A stretch of 62,576 nt of DNA from Lentisphaerae bacterium RIFOXYA12_64_32 (GTDB lineage Bacteria; Verrucomicrobiota; Lentisphaeria; Oligosphaerales; YB12-FULL-65-16): NCBI GenBank assembly GCA_001803235.1, contig MHBL01000223.1, positions 1 through 62,576 of the forward strand. The letters are read 5' to 3'. This document shows, piece after piece, positions 35,108-43,526 of this stretch; position 1 is the stretch's first letter; each line of letters starts with the position of its first letter. Made by a program: the position numbers and the translations under genes. The notes under the pieces are model-generated. The model saw only the letters and a program-made list of their open reading frames with translations, searched no databases and was not told where the DNA came from.

Positions 35108-35851
35108 ATGGCGATGGACCCCGCTGAATGCCTGACTGCCGGCTCCATCATGATGCCACCGGGCGGGTCATTGGGGCGTGCGACACACCCGTTCATTGAA
35201 GTGCTGATCGTCATGAACGGCCGGCTCAGCGTCAAGATCGACGGGCGCGCGGTGTCCGCCGGGCCGGGCGACTCGGTGGTCTATCCGCCACGTGCGGTGC
35301 ACCAGGAGTTCACGGAAGGGAGCGCGCCGGTTCAGTACTTCCACATGGCCGGCTACGGCGAGCTGGAAGCGCATGTCGGGCACGTGGTCCCTGACCGTTC
35401 GGGCCGGCTGACGGTCCTCGCCCGCTGGCTCTATGAGGAAAAGACCTCCCCCGACCATGTCCGTCGAAGAGGAACGATGACCCTTCTCTTCGCCGCGGTG
35501 CTGGATGAACTCAACCGTCTCGCCCGGCCGCGCGTGGTCAGCCGGCTGGATTCGGTGAGGGAGTGGATGCAGGGCAACCCCGAGATTACGCACACCATCG
35601 ACAGCCTCGCGGCCATGGCGAAGATGAGCCGGTGCCACTTCGCGCGGGAGTACAAGAAGGTCTTCGGCATCACGCCCATGTCAGACCTGCGCCTGATCCG
35701 GGTCGACGAGGCGTGTCATTTGCTGCTCACCACGGACCTGCCGCTGAAGAGCATTGCGGAGCGGTCGGGTTTCTGCGACGAGTACCATTTCTCGCGCGTT
35801 TTCCGCCAACTCCGCCGCATGTCGCCAGGCGAGTTCCGCAAGACGCACTGA
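35108..35851 (+). CDS. AraC-family transcriptional regulator with cupin sensor
   Basis: The 247-residue protein has an N-terminal cupin-like ligand domain (about 15-100, HPFIEVLIVMNGRLSVKIDGR...GDSVVYPPRAVHQE). The C-terminal AraC domain of two helix-turn-helix motifs follows (about 150-247, IDSLAAMAKMSRCHFAREYKKVFGITPMSDL and LKSIAERSGFCDEYHFSRVFRQ). Members bind DNA and respond to a sugar or related ligand. I chose ATG 35108 because GAGG lies six bases upstream; an in-frame ATG at 35072 adds 12 residues but has no site. It is divergent from the Gfo/Idh gene and convergent with the amidohydrolase gene, so it may control either. Confidence 0.88.
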   Translation: MAMDPAECLTAGSIMMPPGGSLGRATHPFIEVLIVMNGRLSVKIDGRAVSAGPGDSVVYPPRAVHQEFTEGSAPVQYFHMAGYGELEAHVGHVVPDRSGRLTVLARWLYEEKTSPDHVRRRGTMTLLFAAVLDELNRLARPRVVSRLDSVREWMQGNPEITHTIDSLAAMAKMSRCHFAREYKKVFGITPMSDLRLIRVDEACHLLLTTDLPLKSIAERSGFCDEYHFSRVFRQLRRMSPGEFRKTH

Positions 35852-35972
35852 TGCGCGGACGACCGGTCAGCGCTCAGTGTTCAGAGAAGCCCCCCGCCGC
35901 CCCTCGACACCCGCCCCCCCCGACACGAGTCTGCTCAGTTCCGGCCTCGCCAACCCGGTGGCGCCTGGGACT

Positions 35973-36815
35973 TCACGCGCCGATGAGTGAGAGGATGTTC
36001 TCCCGGTCGATCGTCTGTCGCAGCTCGGCAGGGACCTGCAGCAGTTCGTAGAACCGCTCGTAGAACTCGATGTAAGGCAGATAGTCATACCGGTCCGGCG
36101 TGAAGTACGTGACGTCGCTGGCAAAACAGAGCTTGCCGAGGGCTGCGGTATCCAGCCGACCGTTCGGCGCAAAGGTCTCGCGCCACATGTTGAGCGAGCG
36201 CCGGTACGCGGTGCCGCCCGAGAAGTCGGCGTGGATGTTGGGGTGACTTGAAATCATCTTCCACGCCTCCTCCCACCAGGGGTTGCCGAAGTGCGCCATG
36301 AGGATCTTCAGGTCCGGGAAGGCGCGCGCGATCCGGTCGATGGCCGCCGGGCGCATGTGCGTGATGTCGACGACGTCCGTGCGCTCAAGCGGCGCGCCGG
36401 GCGCAAAAAGCGCGTTGGCAAGGTAGCCGGTGTGGAACACCGCCAGCGCACGGCGGTCGCGGATGACTTCGTACAGCGGGAAGTAGCGGTTGGCCCCGTA
36501 CGAGTGCATTGGCGCGATGAACTTGATGCCGCGCGCGCCCCGGGACAGGAACTGATCGACGTCCGCCGGGGTGAGCTTGTCCGGGTTCACCATCGGGATC
36601 GGAATGACGAAATCCCCGAAGATCTCCTGGAGCTCGAACGCGACGTCCGCAGGGTCCAGCACCAGGACTCTCTCGATGCCGCGCGCACGGTGCTGTTCGA
36701 TCAGCGCCTCCGGAGAGCCCTGGCCCCTGCGCCAGCAAGCCCTGAGCGGCGGGCGCATTCGCCCCTCGGGGTCGCGGTCTGCACTCATTCCATGGGTGTG
36801 AGCATCAATTCGCAT
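35973..36815 (-). CDS. Amidohydrolase-2 family metal-dependent hydrolase
   Basis: The 280-residue TIM-barrel protein has DAHTHG at the N-terminus (HxH metal site), GIKFIAP, VFHTGY and LMAHFGNPW (further metal His), and FASDVTYF (metal Asp) near the C-terminus. This set is typical of amidohydrolase-2 enzymes acting on lactones or decarboxylating small acids. AGGAG about ten bases upstream supports the start. Downstream is the AraC gene in convergent orientation. Upstream lies a transposon-like repeat. The substrate cannot be read from sequence. Confidence 0.85.
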   Translation of the reverse strand: MRIDAHTHGMSADRDPEGRMRPPLRACWRRGQGSPEALIEQHRARGIERVLVLDPADVAFELQEIFGDFVIPIPMVNPDKLTPADVDQFLSRGARGIKFIAPMHSYGANRYFPLYEVIRDRRALAVFHTGYLANALFAPGAPLERTDVVDITHMRPAAIDRIARAFPDLKILMAHFGNPWWEEAWKMISSHPNIHADFSGGTAYRRSLNMWRETFAPNGRLDTAALGKLCFASDVTYFTPDRYDYLPYIEFYERFYELLQVPAELRQTIDRENILSLIGA

Positions 36816-36913
36816 GGTTTCGCACTCCTGTCCTTATCCTCGCCAACGGCAGCGGTCCCAAGCGGCGTGCGCATGCGCACACCGCACGATGAGTCTGTCT
36901 CCAGCCAGACAGG

Positions 36914-37058
36914 CCCGCGCGCCAGGGCTGTTTCAAGATTCGTGACCGTCGCGTGCGGTGAGTACCCCCGGCGTGTCCCCACGCCGGGGGTTGGTGTGCG
37001 CGGAGGCGTGGCCTTCCGAGACGCGGTGCCAGATCTTGAAACAGCCCTGCCCGCGCGC
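36914..37058. mobile_element. MITE family B, copy 1 (127 bp) with 9-bp target duplication
   Basis: The element spans 36923-37049. Its ends are CAGGGCTGTTTCAAGAT and the exact inverse. It is flanked on both sides by CCCGCGCGC (36914-36922 and 37050-37058). Inside is one hairpin, CCCCCGGCG...CGCCGGGGG. This copy lacks the second internal hairpin present in copies 2 and 3. It carries no gene. Confidence 0.85.
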
Positions 37059-37101
37059 CGACGGTGTTTGCGCGGACACAACCGCAGTGCTATGGTAACA
37101 C

Positions 37102-37117
37102 TATAATGGTTTCATTA
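37102..37117 (+). promoter_or_regulatory. -10 element overlapped by a palindrome, upstream of vapBC
   Basis: TATAAT (37102-37107) is overlapped by TAATG-GTTT-CATTA (37104-37117), a perfect 5-bp inverted repeat, 32 bp before the antitoxin start. A ribbon-helix-helix antitoxin could bind it to repress its own operon. No good -35 is seen. Confidence 0.4.
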
Positions 37118-37148
37118 AGACATCACAACAGTTACATGCGGGTGGCAT

Positions 37149-37436
37149 ATGCCGAATCTCACGATACGAAACATCCCGGCGGCAGTCATGGGCCGAATCC
37201 GTGCTTTGTCCGCGGTTGACCGCCGGAGCCTGAACAGCGAGATTCTCGTCCTGATCGAGCGTGGTCTCGAATGTGATCGGCCTGAGGCCAGCCGACCGGG
37301 AACGATCCCGGACGCCGCCACGCAGCTCGAGTTGTGGCGGCACCTCTGCGGCGCCTGGCAGGATGAACGTTCCGGCGCCGAGATTGCGGCCGACATCCGT
37401 GCCCACCGCACGCCGGGAAGGGCGGTGGAACTGTGA
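37149..37436 (+). CDS. vapB: FitA/VapB-like ribbon-helix-helix antitoxin
   Basis: The 95-residue protein begins MPNLTIRNIPAAVMGRIRALSAVDRRSLNSEI, the ribbon-helix-helix layout of FitA-type antitoxins (a short beta strand then two helices). The C-terminal part (LWRHLCGAWQDERSGAEIAADIRAHR) would wrap the toxin. It would neutralise the PIN toxin encoded directly after it and repress the operon. The stop overlaps the toxin start by 4 bases (GTGA). Confidence 0.85.
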   Translation: MPNLTIRNIPAAVMGRIRALSAVDRRSLNSEILVLIERGLECDRPEASRPGTIPDAATQLELWRHLCGAWQDERSGAEIAADIRAHRTPGRAVEL

Positions 37437-37825
37437 TTCTCCTGGACACCGACATCTGCGTCGAACTGCTGCGCGGCAATCAGCGGGTTCTGGAGCGGCG
37501 GGCACACTCCACCGAGACGGCCGCCGTTGCCGCAATGACCGTGGCCGAGTTGTTCTACGGTGCGGAAAAGTCGAGACGGCCCGCTGAGAACCGCGGCTTG
37601 GTTGAGCAATTCATCCTGAGCGTTCCCGTCATTCACACGTCTCTGCCTATTCTCCGCCGGTGGGGGCACTGGAAGGCTGACCTTGAACTCCGTGGCACGC
37701 CACTGACCGACGCCGACGTGCTCATCGCCGTGACCGCCATGGACTGCTGCGCTCAGCTCGTCACCGGCAACACCGACCACTTCTCGCGTTTCCCCGGCCT
37801 GCGGCTGGACAACTGGCTGCGCTGA
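37433..37825 (+). CDS. vapC: VapC-like PIN-domain toxin
   Basis: The 130-residue PIN ribonuclease starts at a GTG coupled to the antitoxin stop. Acidic metal-binding residues are seen in LLDTDICVELL (Asp), MTVAELFYG (Glu), LTDADVLIA (Asp) and VTGNTDHF (Asp), so the active site looks complete. VapC toxins cut tRNA or rRNA when free of antitoxin. The pair lies just after a MITE copy. Confidence 0.88.
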   Translation: MILLDTDICVELLRGNQRVLERRAHSTETAAVAAMTVAELFYGAEKSRRPAENRGLVEQFILSVPVIHTSLPILRRWGHWKADLELRGTPLTDADVLIAVTAMDCCAQLVTGNTDHFSRFPGLRLDNWLR

Positions 37826-38001
37826 GTGTGCCCCGAAGTCAACCAGCATCGCCGGCGAACGTGTCGGTCTGCCCAACGAAATGGCCGGGCCACCGCCTTT
37901 GAAGTCCGACTCCGTGACGACCGGCAGCGTCGCGCCGGACTTGTCAGTGCCTGCGCACGCCCAGCAGCACGGCGCACCCGTTCGACCCGGCTGGTCTCTC
38001 G

Positions 38002-38796
38002 TCAGGTCTGCGGGATCGCAGCCAGCACGCCTTTCACGTACCCGAGATTGAAGGCCGCGGCGCGCATGGGGTCGTTTGTCGGGTCCGTCTCGAAGATCAG
38101 GGAATCGTCGTACCCCGCCCGGACCAGCGCGTTCAGGCAGGCGGGGATCGGCACATCGCCCTGGCCGAGCAGAGGCGCGTGGTCTTTCACGTGCACGATG
38201 GCCAGGGCACTCCCAAGCTTGGCGATCTCCGCCACGGGGTCGTTCTTGAACGCGATCGCGTTGCCGATGTCGTAGTACGCCCGCACGCTCTCTGAACCTG
38301 CGCCGGCAATGAGACGGAGCAGTTCGTCGGCTGACTTGCCGCAGCCGCGTCCGACGTTCTCGACGCAAAAGAGCACTCCGGCCTTCTCCGCCGCCGGCGC
38401 CACTTCGCGCAGTGCGTCGATCCAGCGCTGCACACTCGTGTCGTCGTCGACGCCCTCACCGCCCGGAGTGATGGGCAGAAGAATCCAGCGTGCTCCGATC
38501 TCGGCAGCGTACGCCGCCGTGCATTTCATCAATTCCACGGCCTCCCGACGAACCTGCTCGTCCGCGCTCGCGGGACTGATCTTCCACAGCGCACCCACGC
38601 AGACGGAAACGAGCTCGCACTTGTGTGCCCGGGCTGTTTCCGCCAGCCGTTGCCGGTCGGCCGCATTCCACAGCGGCAGGGTTGCGTAGTCCGCACCGAT
38701 ATCCGGCTCGACACTGTCATAACCGAGTGCCGCGGCAGACTCGATGGCCTCGAACCACGGCAGCTTCAAACAGCCAGTTCGGATCCCGATCTGCAT
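38002..38796 (-). CDS. Sugar phosphate isomerase/epimerase-like TIM barrel
   Basis: The 264-residue protein belongs to the xylose-isomerase-like (AP endonuclease 2) superfamily. It begins MQIGIRTGCLKLPWFEAIESAAALGYDSVEPDIGA. Metal-binding residues are expected at Glu in FCVENVGRG, Asp in AYYDIGNA, His in IVHVKDH and Glu in LIFETDP. Such enzymes isomerise or epimerise free or phosphorylated sugars and often neighbour Gfo/Idh dehydrogenases. GAGGAGG upstream supports the start. The 175-bp gap downstream, to vapC, holds no recognisable gene. Confidence 0.87.
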   Translation of the reverse strand: MQIGIRTGCLKLPWFEAIESAAALGYDSVEPDIGADYATLPLWNAADRQRLAETARAHKCELVSVCVGALWKISPASADEQVRREAVELMKCTAAYAAEIGARWILLPITPGGEGVDDDTSVQRWIDALREVAPAAEKAGVLFCVENVGRGCGKSADELLRLIAGAGSESVRAYYDIGNAIAFKNDPVAEIAKLGSALAIVHVKDHAPLLGQGDVPIPACLNALVRAGYDDSLIFETDPTNDPMRAAAFNLGYVKGVLAAIPQT

Positions 38797-39125
38797 GGAT
38801 TGCCTCCTCGTTCTGGTGATGGGCGGTCAGGTTGGGCCGAAGAGAGGTGGGATGGCATGGGACGCCTCGCCACCGGCAGCGCCTCCCGTATGGGTTCCGG
38901 TTGCTGACCCGGATTGCCTGCGTCGCCCCCCCCCCCATCGTGCGGAACCGTGGACCGCGGCTCTACCGCGTCCCCACAAGACAATAGACAGCATCGGCCC
39001 GGAGTCAAGGGGCGTGGGGTGGACCCGAATGCCCCCCGACTCAAGGCGATTCCGTGCCTGGGCCCGATGAACCCGTTCACCTGCCACGCAAGGTGGCAGG
39101 GGTCTATGCTCCGCCCTTTGCTCCC

Positions 39126-39240
39126 ATGAAACTCGAACCCGGACCGCGTGAACGCGGTACTACAAGCCTCGTTGCGCTGTTGGCCAGGTTCGTAGTACCG
39201 CCTTCAGGCGGTCTTGGTGCATCGTCGCCAGTTTCACTCC
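39126..39240. repeat. Modular palindrome, families C/D hybrid
   Basis: Outer arms ATGAAACT...AGTTTCACTCC are the same as in the element at 25199-25329. The inner arms are of family D: GACCGCGTGAACGCGGTAC starting at 39142 and its near inverse ending at 39213 (20 of 22 bases). Confidence 0.65.
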
Positions 39241-39247
39241 GAGATGA

Positions 39248-39267
39248 CCGGGCGGTCTGCCGCCCGG
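39248..39267. repeat. GGGCGG...CCGCCC hairpin, family G
   Basis: CCGGGCGG-TCTG-CCGCCCGG is a perfect 8-bp stem directly after the modular palindrome. Confidence 0.5.
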
Positions 39268-39381
39268 GGGGGGGGGCGCTGACGCATTACCGCGGGATTT
39301 CGCCCATTCCTTGCGCTTCCCCGGCGTTGGCGCTACCTTTCTTCTACTCGTCAAGAGCCTGACAGCAGGGGAGGTCCGCGG

Positions 39382-41208
39382 ATGGCTGAGCTACGCTACG
39401 AGAACTGCACCGACGGCGTGGCGGAGAAGCTGCGCTTGCTGGCACAGGCGTACGGCGCCGGGAACCATGACGTCGCCATGTCCCTGGCCGAATCAATCAA
39501 GGACACCCTCGGCTTCGAGCGCCAGACGCCGCGCGGCGACGCGGCGCTGACACTGCCCGCGGGCACGTTCCAGGCCGTGGCCGAACTGCCGGTGCCATGG
39601 CAGCAGTGGGCCGGCGGCTGGGCCTGGTGCAAGACCGTGGCGGTCAGCGAGTCCGGTGCGCTCGACCGCGAGCGGGAGCCGGCCATGCTTGCCGCCGCCT
39701 TCCGTGCCGATCAGGTCGACGACCTGCAGCGTGAAGTCCGCGTGGCGCGGCTCGCCGCCGGCGAGGGGCGGCTGATTGAGGTACCCAGCCAGGTGTGCGG
39801 CGTGACGCGACACGGCGGCGAACTGCGCTGCCGTCTGGTCTTCTTCGCGGACGTGCCGGCACACGGGCAGACACACTACCTCATCTTCTATGGCAACCCC
39901 GCGGCGGAGTTGCCCGACTACCCGACCGACCTGAAAGTCGAGGGCAGCGGGTACGGACTGGACATCAGCAATGGTCACTATGTCGCCCGGCTGTCACGGC
40001 AGATGGGACAGCTCGAGCGACTGACCTACAAGCGCGAACACGGCCAGGAGTTGTTCGCGGGCGGGCCGGGCCACGGCGAGCCGCCGGGCATCGACTGGGC
40101 GCATGACTACGTGCCGGCGGACGGCATCCAGAAGCTGCGCATCACGAACTGGGCGAGTTGCCCGAACTACGAGGTCATTCGCGGGCCGTTGTGCGTCGAA
40201 GTGCGGCGCTGGGGTTTCCCGCACAGCCCGCTGCACCCGGTCTTCACGCCGAGCCGACTGCACGTCGACATCACCTACACATTCTTCGCCGGGTTGCCGT
40301 ACTTCCTCAAACACGGCCGTATGGATGCGGTCAAGGACATGGAGATCAGCGCCCTGCGCGACGACGAGTGGGTGTTCTCGGGTTTCACGTTTACCGACCC
40401 GCTCTGGGTCGACCGCGACGGCCGCGTGCACGAGGGCGTGCCGGACGCGAGTGAGCGCGACATGCACGGCATCGGCTATTTCAACCGGCACAGCCGCGAC
40501 GCGTTCGTGGCGCTGTGGCTGGATTTCGAGGCGGACCAGTTCGACGGCCTGCAGCGCTGGGCGAACCCGATGTTCTACTACCGGCCGCACGGACACTGCT
40601 GGGCGCGCTACCCGGCCGGCGGCAAGCAGCAGTTCAAGGCAGGCACGTCGCTGCGCCAGCGCAACGCCTACCTGATCTCCCCCTACTTCGAGAAAGGCGG
40701 CGCAGCCGCCATGGGCAAGTCGCGCGGCGATGTGCTGCGCGGCCCGATCTATCCCGATACGGACGGCCCAACGATGGTCGCGGAAACGCGCCAACGGCTC
40801 CTCAACCCGCTGTCGGCACAGGCGGCAACACTGCCTGCCGTCGTCGCGGCCGGCAGCAGCACGCCCCTGGCGCGCCCGGGTGAGATCGGGGCGGCCGCAA
40901 CACTGAAAGCCGCCATCTGGAAAGCCCTGCGCGAGGTCAAGGACGCGCAGTTCTACACCGTGGACGCGAACGTGGTGGACATGGGCTACGTCTGCGATGT
41001 GCGCATGCAGCAGGACACCGTGACCGTGCTGGTCACGATGCCGCACCGCGGCCGCCCCGTGTACTCGTTCATCGGCGACCCGATCCGCGAGCGCCTGCTC
41101 GCGCTCGAGGGCATCCGCGAAGTGATCATCGACGTCACCTGGGACCCGCCCTGGAGCGTCGCGCGCCTGACCCCGCCCGGCCGCCGAACCATGGGACTCG
41201 ACGCGTAG
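39382..41208 (+). CDS. Unknown 500-residue domain fused to a MIP18/DUF59 domain
   Basis: The 608-residue protein has no signal peptide. Residues 1-500 are unassigned. Beta-rich segments such as LRCRLVFFADVPAHGQTHYLIFYGNP and ISNGHYVARLSRQMGQLERL recall the beta-sandwich parts of glycosidases, but this is only a resemblance. Residues 508-608 are a MIP18/PaaD-like (DUF59) domain: TLKAAIWKALREVKDAQ, VDMGYVCDVRM, LEGIREVIIDVTWDPPW and a final GRRTMGLD. The family's conserved Cys, usually in a PGCP-like loop, is missing: the loop reads MPHRGRPVYSF. GGAGG seven bases upstream supports the start. DUF59 domains normally help iron-sulfur cluster assembly, so loss of the Cys implies a changed role. Confidence 0.75.
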   Translation: MAELRYENCTDGVAEKLRLLAQAYGAGNHDVAMSLAESIKDTLGFERQTPRGDAALTLPAGTFQAVAELPVPWQQWAGGWAWCKTVAVSESGALDREREPAMLAAAFRADQVDDLQREVRVARLAAGEGRLIEVPSQVCGVTRHGGELRCRLVFFADVPAHGQTHYLIFYGNPAAELPDYPTDLKVEGSGYGLDISNGHYVARLSRQMGQLERLTYKREHGQELFAGGPGHGEPPGIDWAHDYVPADGIQKLRITNWASCPNYEVIRGPLCVEVRRWGFPHSPLHPVFTPSRLHVDITYTFFAGLPYFLKHGRMDAVKDMEISALRDDEWVFSGFTFTDPLWVDRDGRVHEGVPDASERDMHGIGYFNRHSRDAFVALWLDFEADQFDGLQRWANPMFYYRPHGHCWARYPAGGKQQFKAGTSLRQRNAYLISPYFEKGGAAAMGKSRGDVLRGPIYPDTDGPTMVAETRQRLLNPLSAQAATLPAVVAAGSSTPLARPGEIGAAATLKAAIWKALREVKDAQFYTVDANVVDMGYVCDVRMQQDTVTVLVTMPHRGRPVYSFIGDPIRERLLALEGIREVIIDVTWDPPWSVARLTPPGRRTMGLDA

Positions 41209-41210
41209 TG

Positions 41211-42045
41211 TGACGACGCGGCCAGTCGGTCCTTGGGGTCCCGGGGTAACGAGGTAGGTGATTCCCGCCTCCGTCTTGAGACACAACGGCGCGGTTGCGG
41301 GCATCTGCGCCGCGGGCGCAGTGTGCGTTTCGGGCTCGAAGTCCGCAGTCTTCGCGACCAAGACCTCGGCTGGACCCTCAACGCCGTCCTCGTTGAGAGC
41401 CGCAACCTTGACGGTGTAGGCCGTCCCGTATTCCAACTCGTCCAGAGTCGCGTCAGATCGCCCCCATGACGTGGTCTTGCGGAAGTACTTGATGGCGGGG
41501 CAGTCATCCCCCGCGTTGGCGTAGACGTTGCAGCCGCGGGGACCAGGGCGCGTGGGATTCCATGCCACGGCGATCGTGGTGGGCCCGGCACCGGTCTGGC
41601 GGAGCCCCGTTACCGGGACAACAGGCAGGGTCGGGAATGTGAACGCGCCGCGGCCGTCCTTGCCCTCGGGCACGTAGCCTTCGGCGCTGGTCACGAGCAG
41701 TGCCGTAGCCTTGACCGGCCGCAAGCGCGGGCCAAGTTCCACGAACTCCACATCGTCGATCCAGAAAGTCCCCTCCTGTTCGCCCCAATTCGGATGGCTG
41801 AGGAACGGCCGCACCCTGACTTCAGCGACGTCCGTGCCGGGCGGGGCGTAGACCTCCCGCACGACCTGACGCCACTCGGTGGCGTCGAACCGATCGCCAT
41901 AGATGATCAAGTCGTAGGGATCGGCCAGCGGCTGGGCATCGACCCAGAAGGCCCCGGACGTGTCCGATGGACACTCTGCCTGTCCGTCCTCGACGGGACG
42001 AACGTGTGGGCCGACATGCGCACGCCGCTGTGACTCGACATAGGG
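41211..42045 (-). pseudogene. Remnant of a secreted carbohydrate-binding/FN3 protein, both ends lost
   Basis: The minus-strand frame reads FWVDAQPLADPYDLIIYGDRFDATEW and EGTFWIDDVEFVELGP, typical of a carbohydrate-binding jelly roll. A fibronectin type III-like domain (VTGLRQTGAGPTTIAVAWNP...LEYGTAYTVKVAALNEDGVEGPAEV) follows. There is no plausible start: the frame opens after a TGA near 42048 and has no ATG. The 3' end runs straight into antisense of the DUF59 fusion gene. It is a relic of a larger exported protein. Confidence 0.65.
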
Positions 42046-42098
42046 TCAACGGCATGAATGCCGTTCACCCATCAAAGCGGGAAACGCAACGTCAGATA

Positions 42099-43205
42099 CT
42101 AGACCATCGTTCGCTCGCGTCCCATGCGGTCAGCGGCAAGCAGGGCTGCCACGACGCGGGCGGGGGTGATGATTCCCGCTTCATGGTGGATGCCTTCCTG
42201 GGGCGCGCAGGCGTGTTGAGCGGCCTTCATCAGGTCCTCGCGGGAAACGCCGGCCAGGCCGATCTCGGCCAGGGTGGTTGGCAGTCCAACATCCTCGCAG
42301 AATCCGTACGCTGTCTCCACGTCGTCCGGGTCAGCATCCGTCAGGTGCAAGCCAGCCAGGGTCCCGATGGCAACTTTCTCGCCATGGTAGTACTTGTGCG
42401 TCGGAGGCAGGGCCGTCAGGCCATTGTGAATGGAGTGCGCGGCGGCAAGTCCGGAGCTCTCGAACCCGAGTCCGGACAACAGCGTGTTCGCTTCGACAAT
42501 GCGCTCCAGCGCCGGGGTCACAACACCTTCTTCGCACGCGTGTTTCGCAGCCACGCCATAGCCCAGAAGGGTGTCAAAGCACAGCCGAGCCAGTCCCAGG
42601 GCGGTGATGGTGCTCAAGCCACCGCACTCGTTGGTCGAGGCGGTCCGTTCGCAACTGTGCGCCTCGAACCACGTCGCCAGGGCGTCTCCCATCCCCGAGA
42701 CCAGGAACCGTACCGGCGCCTTGGCAATGATTCCCGTGTCCACCACAACCGCATCGGGATTGCGCCGCTGGTAGGAGACTTTCTCAAACACGCCGTGTTC
42801 GCTGTAGATGATCGCGCAGCCGCTGCAGGGCGCATCGGTCGAGGCAATGGTCGGCACGATGATCACGGGCAGGTGCCCGCGGTCGGCGACAATTTTCGCC
42901 GTATCGATCGCTTTTCCCCCGCCGACAGCCACGACAACCCGGGCCCCACGTTCCGCCACCAATGCGGCTAACCGCCCCAATTCCTTTTCACAACACTCCC
43001 GTCCGAACCGTTCCACCACACTCCCCTTTGGCAATGCCTGCGAAATCCCCGGCAGAACCGTGTCAAAGGACGAGGGCGCGCAAATCACCATACCTGCACC
43101 GCCAAACGATTCCATCAACTCCGGGACCTTCATCAAGGCGCCTTCGCCCTGCAGGTAAAGCCCGGGGAAAACCGCTTTGCGAAACCGTTGCTTGTCTGCT
43201 GCCAT
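42099..43205 (-). CDS. gldA: Glycerol dehydrogenase-like iron/zinc-containing alcohol dehydrogenase
   Basis: The 368-residue protein matches GldA-type dehydrogenases, which oxidise glycerol to dihydroxyacetone with NAD. The NAD site has VVAVGGGKAIDTAK, and PTIASTDAPCSGCAIIYSE follows. Metal ligands are Asp in VSGMGDALATWFEA, His in AAAHSIHNGLTAL and His in YYHGEKVAIGTL. AGGAAAGG nine bases upstream supports the start. The gene is alone, with relics on both sides. Related enzymes act on other vicinal diols, so substrate is inferred. Confidence 0.88.
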   Translation of the reverse strand: MAADKQRFRKAVFPGLYLQGEGALMKVPELMESFGGAGMVICAPSSFDTVLPGISQALPKGSVVERFGRECCEKELGRLAALVAERGARVVVAVGGGKAIDTAKIVADRGHLPVIIVPTIASTDAPCSGCAIIYSEHGVFEKVSYQRRNPDAVVVDTGIIAKAPVRFLVSGMGDALATWFEAHSCERTASTNECGGLSTITALGLARLCFDTLLGYGVAAKHACEEGVVTPALERIVEANTLLSGLGFESSGLAAAHSIHNGLTALPPTHKYYHGEKVAIGTLAGLHLTDADPDDVETAYGFCEDVGLPTTLAEIGLAGVSREDLMKAAQHACAPQEGIHHEAGIITPARVVAALLAADRMGRERTMV

Positions 43206-43321
43206 GAATCTTTGCCTTTCCTACGGGAGCCCGTTTGAGCCACGAACTGAGAGCGAATTCCTGTCCGAACGCGCGTGGGCGAAGATAGCGCCAAGGCTGG
43301 GCGACTGCAAGGAGTGTGGCG

Positions 43322-43494
43322 GCGTGCAAGTAATGCGTCAGTGGCGGGTGGACGGTTGGGCGGTAGATGGCCAAAGTGGCGGGAGCGGCTCGCTCCCGCG
43401 GGTGTCGGAGCGAGCCGCTCCGACCACTTTAGGCGTCAGCCCAGGTCAAACTTCGACCTTATCTCCACCCGCAACTGACGCATTACGCGAGCAA
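43322..43494. repeat. Nested palindromic element with family A core and near-identical flanks
   Basis: Outer arms GTAATGCGTCAGT (from 43330) and its inverse ACTGACGCATTAC (to 43486) match over about 22 of 24 bases. Inside lies a second complete palindrome, 43373-43430, with AAAGTGG ends and GGAGCGGCTCGCTCC arms (family A). The flanks GCGTGCAA (43322-43329) and GCGAGCAA (43487-43494) match at 7 of 8 bases, like an aged target duplication. Confidence 0.7.
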
Positions 43495-43508
43495 CGATTG
43501 CGGATGAT

Positions 43509-43526
43509 CGGGCGGCATTCCGCCCG
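43509..43526. repeat. GGGCGG...CCGCCC hairpin, family G
   Basis: CGGGCGG-CATT-CCGCCCG is a perfect 7-bp stem close after the nested palindrome, as at 39248 after the modular palindrome. Confidence 0.5.

Larger units (their letters stand above)
38797..39381. other. 585-bp intergenic region with repeats and homopolymers
   Basis: It contains an 11-C run (38926-38936), an 11-G run (39266-39276), the modular palindrome at 39126-39240 and the hairpin at 39248-39267. A CTGACGCATTAC half arm (39279-39290) is shared with the element at 43330-43486. No gene is seen. Confidence 0.55.

Noticed and set aside
37830..38001. Possible coding relic (minus strand, GGGPAISLGR... segment) between vapC and the sugar isomerase
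   Set aside because: The stretch looks protein-like, but it is short, has no start or stop of its own, and matches no family I can name.
39994..41910. 638-codon minus-strand frame as one gene
   Set aside because: Only its first 230 codons look like protein. The rest is antisense to the DUF59 fusion gene, whose motifs are clear. It is treated as a relic (41211-42045).
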